Numbered from the stretch's first letter, positions 1-8,261 are shown. The stretch: DNA of 42,779 nucleotides from VRUE01 sp035557635 (GCA_035557635.1 DATMDR010000088.1:1-42779), one strand, 5' to 3'. Numbers and translations are program-made. Notes: generated by a model not told the origin, from the letters alone.

Positions 1-157
1 TCCCGCCGGTCCGAGAACGGCGTTAGCGTGAACATCCATCCGGGTCCTCCTCGAGGTCGTGAGCTTCGACACCCACAGCCTCTTGGCGGGCCCGGATGGC
101 CTCTCAGCGGTTCACAACGTGTGTAGGCGGGTCAGCTAGCTATTCGCTAGAGCCTCC
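1..157. other. Window edge, no gene seen
   Basis: I see no coding region, RNA gene or convincing repeat here. The stretch lies downstream of the minus-strand HEPN gene, which stops at 158. A short self-complementary patch around 135-151 (GCTAG...CTAG) is too weak to call a terminator. Confidence 0.5.
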
Positions 158-577
158 CTAGCGACGGACTACCTGGTCGGCGAACTGGACCAGATGCTGC
201 GCCTGGCGCAGGGAGCGCTTGAGCTGCGGCGCCGTGACGCTGATGAAGCCATAGTGCGCGGTGTCCTTGAGATTGATCAACAGACGTAGCTGGCTAGCAG
301 CGCGTTTGCCCCCGGGCGTGATCTGATCGAGAAGCGCCTCCGCGTCGCGATGGCTATCTGAGCGAGATCGCTGACCGAGCTCCTGGCAACACGCAGCGTC
401 GGCCGCTGCGATACCGGCAAGAACGGCGACTGAGGCCGCCACACTCCCGTACTCCAGCGACTGGTCGTCGACATCGGCAGAGAGTTCCGCAACTTCGAGA
501 AAGCTCTTCGCGTGAGCGAGGCGCTGCCGTGCCTGCGTGGTACCGCATTCTTGAACTCTCTTCCGCTTCTGCGCCAT
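158..577 (-). CDS. HEPN-domain protein, probable toxin of a HEPN/MNT pair
   Basis: This 139-residue, mostly helical protein follows the nucleotidyltransferase gene with a TGATG overlap, so ATG at 577 is the likely start; a GTG at 580 would add one residue. The composition and pattern (AGIAAADAACCQEL, then RSRSDSHRDAEALL, then a helix with HYG) resemble small actinobacterial HEPN proteins. HEPN toxins commonly carry an R-X4-6-H RNase motif. Here RSRSDSH (about residues 70-76) gives R-X5-H, a plausible active site. In this class the adjacent nucleotidyltransferase antitoxin usually neutralises the HEPN partner by complex formation or by AMPylation. That this protein is an active RNase is inferred from family and context only. 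Confidence 0.65.
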   Translation of the reverse strand: MAQKRKRVQECGTTQARQRLAHAKSFLEVAELSADVDDQSLEYGSVAASVAVLAGIAAADAACCQELGQRSRSDSHRDAEALLDQITPGGKRAASQLRLLINLKDTAHYGFISVTAPQLKRSLRQAQHLVQFADQVVRR

Positions 578-1194
578 CACAGCTGCCTCAACAGGCCTCG
601 CGTCGATTGGCCAAAGAGGTCGACTGCGTCATGCTTGAGCTCCTCCATTATCGGGGGACGGTCCTTCTGCAGTCGGTGAAGCTCTTCCTCCGAGACATCG
701 GCAACGCTTGCGCTGTTGCCAGTCCAACTACGAACGGATTCCGCAAGTCGATCCACTTGCTCACGCCAGGCGGGATCGTCGGCTCCAGTGGCTGCCGGCC
801 TGACGATAAAGAGGTCGATATCGCTTGCGGCGTCCCCATCGCCGCGAGCTGCGCTGCCGAACAGCGATGCATGAACCGCTGGAACGCCCCAAGCACCGAT
901 CGCATCGCGCAATCGCTCGGTCAACTCTTCTCTCGCCCCAGCCATCTGCTCCACTGCTGGGGCTAGCAAGTGGTCCCAGTTGAGCGTGTAAAGGTTGGTC
1001 CGGCCAGCTTCGATTTGGTTGACCAGCCCATGCTCAACCAGTCGCTCGAGGACATGCTGAACGCCGGTGTTGGAGCGGCCGGCACGCCGTGCTAGCTCGC
1101 GACCGCTTCGGGGTCTCGTCGACCCGGCCAAGGCAACGAGCACGTCAGCGTCGACACCGGAGGAGATTGCCGCAAAAGGCTTAGCCACATTCAT
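577..1194 (-). CDS. Winged-helix plus minimal nucleotidyltransferase (MNT), probable antitoxin
   Basis: The protein has 205 residues. Residues about 15-70 look like a winged helix-turn-helix (RSGRELARRAGRSNTGVQHV, then LVEHGLVNQ and a wing). Residues 111-131 hold the nucleotidyltransferase signature LFGSAARG...SDIDL, with catalytic-type D125 and D127 of the Pol-beta superfamily. MNT proteins paired with HEPN toxins act as antitoxins, and a fused DNA-binding domain fits autoregulation. The gene is first in a two-gene minus-strand operon, with the HEPN gene overlapping its stop. The start ATG at 1194 abuts a short AT-rich region with three phased heptamers, the most likely operator. The locus is less GC-rich than the lipid operon beyond 1443, which fits acquisition by transfer. 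Confidence 0.75.
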   Translation of the reverse strand: MNVAKPFAAISSGVDADVLVALAGSTRPRSGRELARRAGRSNTGVQHVLERLVEHGLVNQIEAGRTNLYTLNWDHLLAPAVEQMAGAREELTERLRDAIGAWGVPAVHASLFGSAARGDGDAASDIDLFIVRPAATGADDPAWREQVDRLAESVRSWTGNSASVADVSEEELHRLQKDRPPIMEELKHDAVDLFGQSTRGLLRQL

Positions 1195-1240
1195 GACCTA
1201 AGTTTAGAGCAATTGATCTAAAAATAGTTAAATTGACCTA
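1194..1240 (-). promoter_or_regulatory. Three TGAYCTA direct repeats at 20-bp period, putative operator
   Basis: TGACCTA (1194-1200), TGATCTA (1214-1220) and TGACCTA (1234-1240) recur with a period of exactly 20 bp, about two helical turns. The first overlaps the ATG of the winged-helix MNT gene. The middle copy is embedded in a near-perfect palindrome, 1204-1221 (TTAGA..CAATTG..TCTAA). The surroundings are AT-rich against a GC-rich background. The arrangement fits cooperative binding of the winged-helix protein on one DNA face. Autoregulation is inferred. Confidence 0.55.
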
Positions 1241-1314
1241 TTTCTAGATAGCCGAGCAGCTCTGTGCACGCTGAGCCCTTTCAGCTTTCATGCGTGCGGC
1301 TCGTCACACGATGT

Positions 1315-1342
1315 TTGACATCGATCGGTGTCGGGGTAACCT
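1315..1342 (+). promoter_or_regulatory. Weak promoter candidate for the lipid operon
   Basis: TTGACA at 1315-1320 is a consensus -35 hexamer. The best -10 at 16-bp spacing is TAACCT (1337-1342), which is poor. The thiolase start is 100 bases downstream. The 1261-1442 interval otherwise shows no gene. Confidence 0.25.
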
Positions 1343-1442
1343 CTACATGGATGCCTGCAGCGCTATGGCGCGCGGGACATGCGATGCGCGCGCTTGGCGC
1401 GCCTCTCTCTCAGCTTCGCCAATCAATGAAAGGTGATCGCAG

Positions 1443-2735
1443 TTGATCGATAAGCCACGTCGTGTCGCCGTGGTCGGCGGCAACCGGATTCCCTTCGCCC
1501 GCTCGAACTCGGTGTACTCGAGCGCCTCGAACCAGGACATGCTCACCGCGGCCCTGGATGGGCTGATCGACCGCTTCTCGCTCGACGGAGAGCGACTGGG
1601 AGAGGTCGCCGGCGGCGCCGTGCTCAAGCACTCGCGCGACCGCGACCTGACCCGCGAGAGCGTGCTCGGCACCCGTCTCGCGGCGGAGACCCCGGCCTAC
1701 GACGTCCAGCAGGCTTGCGGCACCGGGCTCGAGACGACGATCCTGGTCGCCAACAAGATCGCCCTGGGACAGATCAATGCCGGCATCGCCTGCGGTGCCG
1801 ACACCACCTCGGACGCGCCGATCGGGCTCAACGAGGACCTGCGCCGGGTGCTGCTCGACGTCAACCGCGAGAAGTCGACCGGCGGCCGGCTGAGGCAGCT
1901 GACCCGGGTGCGGCCCGGGCACATTGTGCCGGCGATCCCCCGCAACGAGGAGCCGCGCACCGGCAAGTCGATGGGCGAGCACTGCGCGATCATGGCCGCC
2001 GAGTGGGAGGTCGGCCGCGAGGAGCAGGACGAGCTCGCGGTCACCAGCCACCACAACCTGGCCGCCGCCTACGAGCGCGGCTTCATGGCGGACCTGATCA
2101 CCCCCTACATCGGGCTCGAGCGCGACCAGAACCTGCGCCCCGCCTCCTCGACCGAGAAGCTGGCCAAGCTCGGCCCGGTCTTCGGCGGCGAGGAGGGGAC
2201 GATGACCGCGGCCAACTCGACCCCGCTCAGCGACGGCGCCTCGGCGGTGCTGCTGGCCAGCGAGGAGTGGGCGAAGGAGCGCGGCCTGCCGATTCTCGCC
2301 TACTTCGTCGACGGCCAGACCGCGGCGGTCGACCACGTGCATAAGCGCGAGGGACTGCTGATGGCTCCCGCCTACGCGATGCCGGCGATGCTCGGCCGCA
2401 ACGGGCTCGGGCTGCAGGACTTCGACCTCTACGAGATCCACGAGGCCTTCGCCGCCCAGGTGCTCTGCACGCTGCGCGCCTGGGAGGACCCGGAGTTCTG
2501 CAAGGAACGCCTTGGGCGCGACGAGCCGCTCGGCTCGATCGACCGCGAGAAGCTCAACGTCAACGGCGGCTCTCTCGCCGCCGGACACCCCTTCGCCGCG
2601 ACCGGCGGGCGGATCGTCGCCAGCCTCGCCAAGGCCCTCGACGAGCGCGGCTCCGGCCGCGGCGCGATCAGCATCTGCGCCGCCGGCGGCCAGGGCGTCG
2701 TCGCGATCCTCGAGAGCGCCGGGGGTACATCGTGA
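1443..2735 (+). CDS. fadI: FadI-type acetyl-CoA C-acyltransferase (thiolase)
   Basis: This 430-residue thiolase cleaves 3-ketoacyl-CoA to acyl-CoA and acetyl-CoA, or condenses in reverse. The nucleophile is C92 in QQACGTG. H333 in EIHEAFAAQ, H382 in GHPFAATGG and C412 in SICAAGG complete the active site. Length and motifs match the FadI branch rather than FadA. The start is TTG at 1443, with AAAGGTG (1429-1435) seven bases upstream. It is the first gene of a five-gene operon, and the FabG gene begins inside its stop (GTGA overlap at 2732). The order thiolase, two-domain FabG, HtdX-like hydratase parallels mycobacterial fadA2-fabG4-htdX as I know it, so the set probably runs fatty acyl-CoA beta-oxidation or its reverse in the cytosol. 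Chain-length preference cannot be read from the sequence. Confidence 0.92.
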   Translation: MIDKPRRVAVVGGNRIPFARSNSVYSSASNQDMLTAALDGLIDRFSLDGERLGEVAGGAVLKHSRDRDLTRESVLGTRLAAETPAYDVQQACGTGLETTILVANKIALGQINAGIACGADTTSDAPIGLNEDLRRVLLDVNREKSTGGRLRQLTRVRPGHIVPAIPRNEEPRTGKSMGEHCAIMAAEWEVGREEQDELAVTSHHNLAAAYERGFMADLITPYIGLERDQNLRPASSTEKLAKLGPVFGGEEGTMTAANSTPLSDGASAVLLASEEWAKERGLPILAYFVDGQTAAVDHVHKREGLLMAPAYAMPAMLGRNGLGLQDFDLYEIHEAFAAQVLCTLRAWEDPEFCKERLGRDEPLGSIDREKLNVNGGSLAAGHPFAATGGRIVASLAKALDERGSGRGAISICAAGGQGVVAILESAGGTS

Positions 2736-4057
2736 GCGACCGCTACGCGCAGCTCGTCAATGCCCCGGTGCTCGGCCAGGTCGCCAGCCAGCTCGGCCTG
2801 CCGCGGCCGGCGACGCTGGAGCGTCGCCGCTCCGGCGGCCCGCTCGTCGGCGGCAAGGTGCTCTCCGGGGCGGCGCCGGGCGGACGGCTCGAGCGGCCGC
2901 TGAAGGCCGTCCTCGACCGCATCGGCGTCGAAAGGGCGGGCGCCGAGGGGCCGGCCAAGGCGCTCGTCTTCGACGCCTCGGGGATCTCGGACTCGACCGA
3001 GCTGGTCGAGCTACAGCGCTTCTTCTATCCCGGCGTCGGGCGGCTCGCCCGCAACGGCCGCGTCGTCGTCCTCGGCGCGCCCCCGGCCGAGGCCGGCTCG
3101 ACCCGCGCCGCCACGGCGCAGCGCGCCCTCGAGGGCTTCGTCCGCTCACTCGGCAAGGAGGTCGGCGGACGCGGCGCGACCGCGCAGCTCGTCCTGGTCC
3201 GCAAGGGCGGCGAGGAACAGCTCGAGTCGACCCTGCGCTTCTTGCTCTCGCCGCGCTCCGCCTACGTCTCCGGCCAGGTGGTCGAGGTTGGCGAGGGAGT
3301 CGCGCCGCCGCCGGAGATCGAGTGGGAGCAACCACTGGAGGGCAAGGTCGCGCTCGTCACCGGCGCCTCGCGCGGAATCGGCGCAGCGATCGCCGAGACC
3401 CTGGCCGCGGACGGCGCCGAGGTCGTCGGCCTCGACGTGCCCCAGGCCGGCGAGGACCTGCGTCAGGTCATGACCAAGGTCGGCGGCGACGCGATCGAGC
3501 TTGACATCACCGCGACCGACGCGCCCGAGCGGATCGCCGAGCGCTTCGCCGGCGGGGTCGACGTCGTCGTCCACAACGCCGGCGTCACCCGGGACCGCAC
3601 GATCGCCAAGATGCCGGAGGAGCGCTGGAGCCAGCTGATGGAGATCAACCTCTCCAGCGAGGAGCGGATCAACGACGCCCTGCTCGACGGCGGCCTGCTC
3701 GCCGCCAACGGCCGCATCGTCGGCGTCTCCTCGATGTCGGGGATCGCCGGCAACTCCGGCCAGACCAACTACGCCACCTCCAAGGCCGGCGTGATCGGGA
3801 TGGTCGAAGCGCTGGCGCCGGAGCTAGCGCAGCGGGGCGCGACGATCAACGCCGTCGCGCCGGGCTTCATCGAGACCCAGATGACCGCCGCGATGCCGGT
3901 CGGCCCGCGCGAAGCGGGCAGGCGGATGAGCAGCCTCTCCCAGGGCGGCTTGCCGGTCGACGTCGCCGAGACGATCGCCTGGTTCGCCAGCCCCGCCTCG
4001 ACCGGGGTCAACGGCAACGTGGTCAGGGTCTGCGGCCAGAACCTGCTGGGGGCCTGA
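2732..4057 (+). CDS. fabG: High-molecular-weight 3-oxoacyl-thioester reductase (FabG4-like)
   Basis: At 441 residues this is nearly twice a normal FabG. Residues about 1-200 form a flavodoxin-like or degenerate Rossmann N-terminal domain typical of FabG4 proteins. Residues 204-441 form a complete classical SDR domain: TGASRGIG (210-217) for the dinucleotide, HNAG (281-284), and the catalytic set S334, Y347 and K351 (YATSK). FabG4 enzymes interconvert 3-ketoacyl and 3-hydroxyacyl thioesters, often with acyl-CoA and NADH. The start is GTG at 2732, overlapping the thiolase stop, and the stop overlaps the next ATG (TGATG at 4055-4059). Such coupling suggests stoichiometric expression of thiolase, reductase and hydratase. 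Confidence 0.88.
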   Translation: MSDRYAQLVNAPVLGQVASQLGLPRPATLERRRSGGPLVGGKVLSGAAPGGRLERPLKAVLDRIGVERAGAEGPAKALVFDASGISDSTELVELQRFFYPGVGRLARNGRVVVLGAPPAEAGSTRAATAQRALEGFVRSLGKEVGGRGATAQLVLVRKGGEEQLESTLRFLLSPRSAYVSGQVVEVGEGVAPPPEIEWEQPLEGKVALVTGASRGIGAAIAETLAADGAEVVGLDVPQAGEDLRQVMTKVGGDAIELDITATDAPERIAERFAGGVDVVVHNAGVTRDRTIAKMPEERWSQLMEINLSSEERINDALLDGGLLAANGRIVGVSSMSGIAGNSGQTNYATSKAGVIGMVEALAPELAQRGATINAVAPGFIETQMTAAMPVGPREAGRRMSSLSQGGLPVDVAETIAWFASPASTGVNGNVVRVCGQNLLGA

Positions 4058-4962
4058 TGGCCGTTCGCACCCTGGACAGCCCGCCGAGCATCCTGCCGCT
4101 CTACGCGCGCGCCGCTTTGCCGATGATCCCCGGCGCCTCACTGTTGCCTTTTGTTCCTGGCCGCGGCAAGGAGATCCCCGAGATCGAGCTGGAGCTGACC
4201 GGGGTGCGGGCCGAGCCCGCCACGGTCGCCGCCTACTCCCGCGTCTGCGGCTTCGCCCTGCGCGACCACCTCCCCCCTACCTACCCGCAGGTGCTCGCCT
4301 TCCCGCTGCAGATGGCGGTGATGGCCGACGGCAGCTTCCCCTTCGGCGCGGTCGGGCTGGTCCACGTCGAGAACCGGATCGAGCAGCTGCGGCCGATCGG
4401 CCTGGGAGAGGAGCTGATCCTGCGCGTGCGGCCGACCGCGCTCGAACCCCATCCGCGGGGGCGGACCTTCAGCCTCGTCACCGAGGCTCGCGCCGGCGGC
4501 GAGCTCGCCTGGAAGAGCGTCAGCACGATGCTGCGCCGCGGCGGCGGCGAGCCCGCTGCCGCCGGCAAGCGCAAGGACGAGGGGCTGGACCTGGAAGCCA
4601 GCGCCGAGTGGAAGCTCGGCGACGACCTCGGCCGCCGCTATGCCGCCGTCTCCGGCGATCGCAACCCGATCCACATGCACGCGCTGACCGCGAAGCCGCT
4701 CGGCTTCCCGCGAGCGATCGCCCACGGGATGTGGACCAAGGCCCGCTGCCTGGCGTCGCTGGAGAGTCGCCTGCCCGACGCCTTTGACGTCGAGGTCCGC
4801 TTCCGCAAGCCAATCCTGCTGCCCGCGCGGGTCGAGTTCGCGAGCGCCACCCGAGGCGACTCAGTCGAGTTCGCGGTCCGCGACGCAAAACGTCAAACCC
4901 CCCACCTCGACGGCCGGGTGCGGCCGCTGGGGCCCAGTCCCAAAGCCGGGAGGAGCAACTGA
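4057..4962 (+). CDS. MaoC/hydratase-2 family (R)-3-hydroxyacyl thioester dehydratase (HtdX-like)
   Basis: The 301-residue protein has a double hot-dog layout. Residues about 40-160 form a degenerate first hot dog. Residues 190-225 carry the R-hydratase signature YAAVSGDRNPIH...GFPRAIAHGM, with the catalytic D201/H206 pair. These enzymes hydrate trans-2-enoyl thioesters to (R)-3-hydroxyacyl thioesters, or the reverse. Position directly after a FabG4-like gene with a one-base overlap matches mycobacterial htdX. It therefore likely supplies the hydratase step between the downstream acyl-CoA dehydrogenases and the FabG. Whether the partner thioester is CoA or ACP cannot be told. Confidence 0.87.
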   Translation: MAVRTLDSPPSILPLYARAALPMIPGASLLPFVPGRGKEIPEIELELTGVRAEPATVAAYSRVCGFALRDHLPPTYPQVLAFPLQMAVMADGSFPFGAVGLVHVENRIEQLRPIGLGEELILRVRPTALEPHPRGRTFSLVTEARAGGELAWKSVSTMLRRGGGEPAAAGKRKDEGLDLEASAEWKLGDDLGRRYAAVSGDRNPIHMHALTAKPLGFPRAIAHGMWTKARCLASLESRLPDAFDVEVRFRKPILLPARVEFASATRGDSVEFAVRDAKRQTPHLDGRVRPLGPSPKAGRSN

Positions 4963-4963
4963 G

Positions 4964-6298
4964 ATGACAGTCACCCAGGAGAAGAGCATGGCCGAGCGCA
5001 GCATGGGGCTCGGTCTGCGCTGGCTCAACCGGCTCGCCGGTTCGGACCTGCTCGACAGGATCCGGATCCGCAAGCAGGTCGAGCGGGCGCTGTTCACCAC
5101 GACCAGGAGCGGCTTCCGCTCGGCGACAGCTGCCGGGCGGACCTTCAAGGCGGCGCAGCAGCTAGGTAAACCGGCGCGCCAGGCGATCGGCAAGCCGCGC
5201 AGCCTCTTCGACGTAACGCCCGACGACGAGCAACAGATGTTCCAGGAGGCGGTGCGCGAGTTCGCCGCCAACGAGGTGCGGCCCGCCGCCCTTGCCGCCG
5301 ACGCCGATCGCGAGACGCCGTCGGAGCTGCTCGCCCAGGTCAACGAGCTCGGCGTCAACATGCTCGGCGTGCCCGAGGAGCTGGGCGGGGTGATGCAAGA
5401 GCAGGCCGCCGTCACCGCAGCGCTGATCGACGAGGCGCTCGGCCACGGCGACATGGGCATCGCCTACGCGGCGCTTGCGCCCGGCGCGGTCGCGACCGCG
5501 ATCGGTCACTGGGGCAGCGCCGAGCAGGAGGCGACCTACCTGCCCTCCTTCACCGGCGAGGACGTGCCCACGGCCGCCCTGGCGATCCTCGAGCCACGAC
5601 CCCTCTTCGACCCGCTGAAGCTGGAGACCAGGGCACGCCGCGACGGCTCGGACTGGGTCATCGACGGGGTCAAGTCGCTGGTCGCCCGGGCCAGGGAGTG
5701 CGAGCTCTTCGTCGTCGCCGCCGAGACCGAGGAGAACGGCCCGGCCCTCTTCGTGATCGAGTCCGGCGCCTCCGGCCTCTCGGTCGAGGACGAGCCGGCG
5801 ATGGGACTGCGCGCCGCCGCGACCGGGCGCTTGGTGCTCGAGGGCGCACGTGTCCCCGAGGGCGCGCTGATGGCCGAGGGCAAGCGCGAGGCCTACGTCG
5901 AGTGCGTCGAGCGTGCCCGCATCGCCTGGTCCGCGCTCGCGGTCGGTGCCTCGCAGGCCGTGCTCGACTACGTCATCCCCTACGTCAACGAGCGGACCGC
6001 CTTCGGCGAACCGATCTCCAACCGCCAGGCGGTCGCCTTCGCGGTTTCCGACATCGGGATCGAGACCGACGGGATGCGCCTCGCCGTCTACCGGGCGGCG
6101 AGCCGCGCCGACCAGGGCGAGAGCTTCTCTCGCGAGGCGGCGCTGGCCCGGCGGCTCTGCGCCGCGAAGGGGATGAAGATCGGCTCTGACGGCGTGCAGC
6201 TGCTCGGCGGCCACGGCTTCGTCAAGGAGCACCCGGTCGAGCGCTGGTACCGAGATCTCCGCGCAGCGGGCGTTATGGAGGGCGCCCTGCTTGTCTAG
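4964..6298 (+). CDS. Acyl-CoA dehydrogenase, first of a pair, with N-terminal extension and short C-terminus
   Basis: ATG at 4964 is chosen because AGGAG (4951-4955) lies eight bases upstream and one base separates it from the HtdX stop. This gives 444 residues. Residues 1-80 are an unusual basic, helical extension before the usual start of the fold (DEQQMFQEAVREFA). The flavin and substrate regions and the C-terminal helical bundle (RTAFGEPISNRQAVAF, QLLGGHGFVKEHPVERWYRD) are clear acyl-CoA dehydrogenase. The family's catalytic Glu corresponds to E439 in VMEGALLV, but the protein ends five residues later and lacks the helix that normally follows (QIQ..IAR). The other reading frames after the stop do not restore that helix, so this looks like a native end. 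It may form a heteromer with the next dehydrogenase. Confidence 0.85.
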   Translation: MTVTQEKSMAERSMGLGLRWLNRLAGSDLLDRIRIRKQVERALFTTTRSGFRSATAAGRTFKAAQQLGKPARQAIGKPRSLFDVTPDDEQQMFQEAVREFAANEVRPAALAADADRETPSELLAQVNELGVNMLGVPEELGGVMQEQAAVTAALIDEALGHGDMGIAYAALAPGAVATAIGHWGSAEQEATYLPSFTGEDVPTAALAILEPRPLFDPLKLETRARRDGSDWVIDGVKSLVARARECELFVVAAETEENGPALFVIESGASGLSVEDEPAMGLRAAATGRLVLEGARVPEGALMAEGKREAYVECVERARIAWSALAVGASQAVLDYVIPYVNERTAFGEPISNRQAVAFAVSDIGIETDGMRLAVYRAASRADQGESFSREAALARRLCAAKGMKIGSDGVQLLGGHGFVKEHPVERWYRDLRAAGVMEGALLV

Positions 6299-6326
6299 GC
6301 GCCGCCCGACGAGCGAAAGGCAGAAC

Positions 6327-7538
6327 ATGATCAACCTAGAGATACCGAAGAAGTTCAAGCCGCTGGTCAGCCAGGCCAACCAGGTCGCGACCGAGGTCTT
6401 CCGGCCGATCTCCCGCAAGTACGACGTGGCCGAGCACGAGTACCCGAAGGAGCTGGACATGCTCGCCTCGCTGATCGACGGGATGAACGAGGGCTCAGAC
6501 AGCGCCGCCGGCGCCGGCGGCGTGCGCCGCGAGTCGAACGGCAACGGCGACGGCGGCAACCGCAACGGCTCCAACCTCTCCACCGTGCTCGGCATCATCG
6601 AGCTCTGCTGGGGCGACGTCGGCCTGCTGCTCTCGATGCCCCACCAGGGGCTCGGCAACTCGGCGATCGCCTCGGTGGCGAGCGACGAGCAGCTCGAGCG
6701 CTACGGCGGCAAGTGGGCGGCGATGGCGATCACCGAGCCCGAGGCGGGCTCGGACTCGGCCTCGATCCGCACCACGGCCGAGCTCGACGGCGACGAGTAC
6801 GTGCTCAACGGCGAGAAGATCTTCGTCACCTCCGGAGACCGCGCCGACCTGATCGTGGTCTGGGCCTCGCTTGATCGCGAGCAGGGCCGGGCGGCGATCA
6901 AGTCGTTCATCGTCGAGCGCGACAACCCGGGCCTGAAGCTCGACCGGCTCGAGCACAAGCTCGGGATCCGCGCCTCTGACACCGCCAACTTCACGCTGCA
7001 GGACTGCCGCGTGCCGAAGGAGGCGCTGCTGGGCAGCCCCGAGATCGACATGAAGGCGGGCTTCGGCGGCGCGATGCAGACCTTCGACAACACGCGGCCG
7101 CTGGTCGCGGCGATGGCGGTCGGCGTCGCCCGCGCCTCGCTGGAAGAGACGCGCAGGCGCCTCGAAGAGGCCGGTGTCGAGATCGACTACGCGACGCCGG
7201 CGCTCTCACAGCACGCCGCCGCCGCTCGCTACCTTGAGATGGAGGCCGACTACGAGGCGGCGCGGCTGCTCACCCTGCATGCCGCCTGGATGGCCGACAA
7301 CGGCAAGCCCAACTCGCTGCAGGCCTCGATGGCGAAGGCGAAGGCGGGACGCACCTGCGTCGACGTCTCGCTCGGTTGCGTCGAGCTCTGCGGCAGCGTC
7401 GGCTACGGCGAGAACGAGCTGCTCGAGAAGTGGGCGCGCGACGCGAAGATCCTCGACATCTTCGAGGGCACGCAGCAGATCCAGCTGCTGATCGTGGCCC
7501 GCCAGCTGCTCGGCAAGAGCTCGGCGGAGCTGCGCTAG
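6327..7538 (+). CDS. Acyl-CoA dehydrogenase, second of the pair
   Basis: ATG at 6327 with GCGAAAGG seven bases upstream gives 403 residues; a TTG at 6291 would extend it by 12 without a better ribosome site. It introduces the alpha-beta double bond of acyl-CoA and passes electrons to ETF. ITEPEAGSDSASIRT and EKIFVTSGDRADL are typical FAD/substrate-loop motifs. The catalytic base is E380 in DIFEGTQQIQ, followed by a complete C-terminal helix, unlike its neighbour. Residues about 52-84 hold a Gly/Asn/Ser-rich insertion in the N-terminal helical domain. The stop overlaps the convergent HxlR gene by four bases. It is the last gene of the operon begun at 1443. Confidence 0.9.
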   Translation: MINLEIPKKFKPLVSQANQVATEVFRPISRKYDVAEHEYPKELDMLASLIDGMNEGSDSAAGAGGVRRESNGNGDGGNRNGSNLSTVLGIIELCWGDVGLLLSMPHQGLGNSAIASVASDEQLERYGGKWAAMAITEPEAGSDSASIRTTAELDGDEYVLNGEKIFVTSGDRADLIVVWASLDREQGRAAIKSFIVERDNPGLKLDRLEHKLGIRASDTANFTLQDCRVPKEALLGSPEIDMKAGFGGAMQTFDNTRPLVAAMAVGVARASLEETRRRLEEAGVEIDYATPALSQHAAAARYLEMEADYEAARLLTLHAAWMADNGKPNSLQASMAKAKAGRTCVDVSLGCVELCGSVGYGENELLEKWARDAKILDIFEGTQQIQLLIVARQLLGKSSAELR

Positions 7539-8212
7539 GCCTGGGGGGCGGCGGGCTGGAGCGCGGCCAGCGCTTCGGCCCGCAGCCGCTCGGGCAGGAC
7601 GACCATCTCCCGCAGCGCCTCCAGCACCTCGGGGTCGCCCTCGATCTCGACCTCGGGGCTGGCCGGTGCGGCGCCGACTATGGCCGCCATCACTCCCCGC
7701 GGCGGCCCGTAGAGGGTCAGGTCGGGATCGGAGGCCTTGCCGCGCTCGGCGTCGATCCAGCCGTTGGCGATCCGCAGCCGGAAGGACTGGCCTTCGCTGC
7801 GCAGCTGCAGCGAGATCGAGGCGTCAGCCGGCGGCCGCAGGATCACCCGCAGCGAGTTGGGCAGGTGAGAGGGCTCGATCGCCTCGACTTCGGCGGCACG
7901 GAAGAAGTTCAGCCCCCAGCGACCGAGCTCGAGCAGCGGCCCCTCAAGTTCGCGGCCGACCGCGGTCAACTCGTAGGCGGTCGCGGCGGCAGGAGGATCG
8001 AGCTCGGAGCGACGGACGATGCCGTCCTCCTCGAGCTGGCGCAGCCGCTTGGTCAGCACGTCGGTCGGGGCGCCGCCTACGGCCCGAACCAGCTCGGAGA
8101 AGCGCAGCGGGCCGAGCGCGAGCTCGCGCACGATCAGGAGCGCCCAGCGCCCGCCGATTCGGTCGAGAGCCCCCGCGAGACTGCATGACTGGCCGTAGTT
8201 GCGCGGCGACAC
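7535..8212 (-). CDS. HxlR-family transcriptional regulator with C-terminal SCP2-like domain
   Basis: The protein has 225 residues. Residues 1-105 are an HxlR winged helix: C10 in SCSLAGALDRIGGRWALLIV is the position of the conserved family Cys, and FSELVRAVGGAPTDVLTKRLRQL is the recognition region. Residues about 110-210 resemble an SCP2 sterol/lipid-carrier fold, which in such fusions may bind a lipid effector. The start is GTG at 8212. It is convergent with the acyl-CoA dehydrogenase operon and divergent from an MMPL transporter. A perfect inverted repeat lies in the intergenic region, so I infer it controls itself and the transporter, perhaps in response to acyl ligands. Confidence 0.82.
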   Translation of the reverse strand: MSPRNYGQSCSLAGALDRIGGRWALLIVRELALGPLRFSELVRAVGGAPTDVLTKRLRQLEEDGIVRRSELDPPAAATAYELTAVGRELEGPLLELGRWGLNFFRAAEVEAIEPSHLPNSLRVILRPPADASISLQLRSEGQSFRLRIANGWIDAERGKASDPDLTLYGPPRGVMAAIVGAAPASPEVEIEGDPEVLEALREMVVLPERLRAEALAALQPAAPQA

Positions 8213-8237
8213 AGGAGGATCTTAGCATTCGATTTGT

Positions 8238-8261
8238 AATTCAAAGCACTCACTTTGAATT
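8238..8261. promoter_or_regulatory. Perfect inverted repeat, putative HxlR operator
   Basis: Arms AATTCAAAG (8238-8246) and CTTTGAATT (8253-8261) are perfectly complementary with a six-base spacer. The site is centred between the divergent starts at 8212 and 8323. HxlR-type dimers bind inverted repeats of this size. Assignment to the adjacent regulator is by position only. Confidence 0.6.

Noticed and set aside
529..966. 145-residue plus-strand frame opposite the MNT gene
   Set aside because: Entirely antisense to the nucleotidyltransferase whose catalytic motif is clear.
1410..2588. 392-residue antisense frame over the thiolase
   Set aside because: Shadow of the thiolase reading frame, Val/Gly/Leu-rich without domain features.
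6250..6330. Frameshift explaining the short first dehydrogenase
   Set aside because: Neither alternative frame after the stop at 6296-6298 encodes the missing helix.
8213..8222. AGGAGGAT on the plus strand as a ribosome site for a small gene
   Set aside because: No start codon at proper spacing begins a sensible frame; it is antisense to the HxlR start region.
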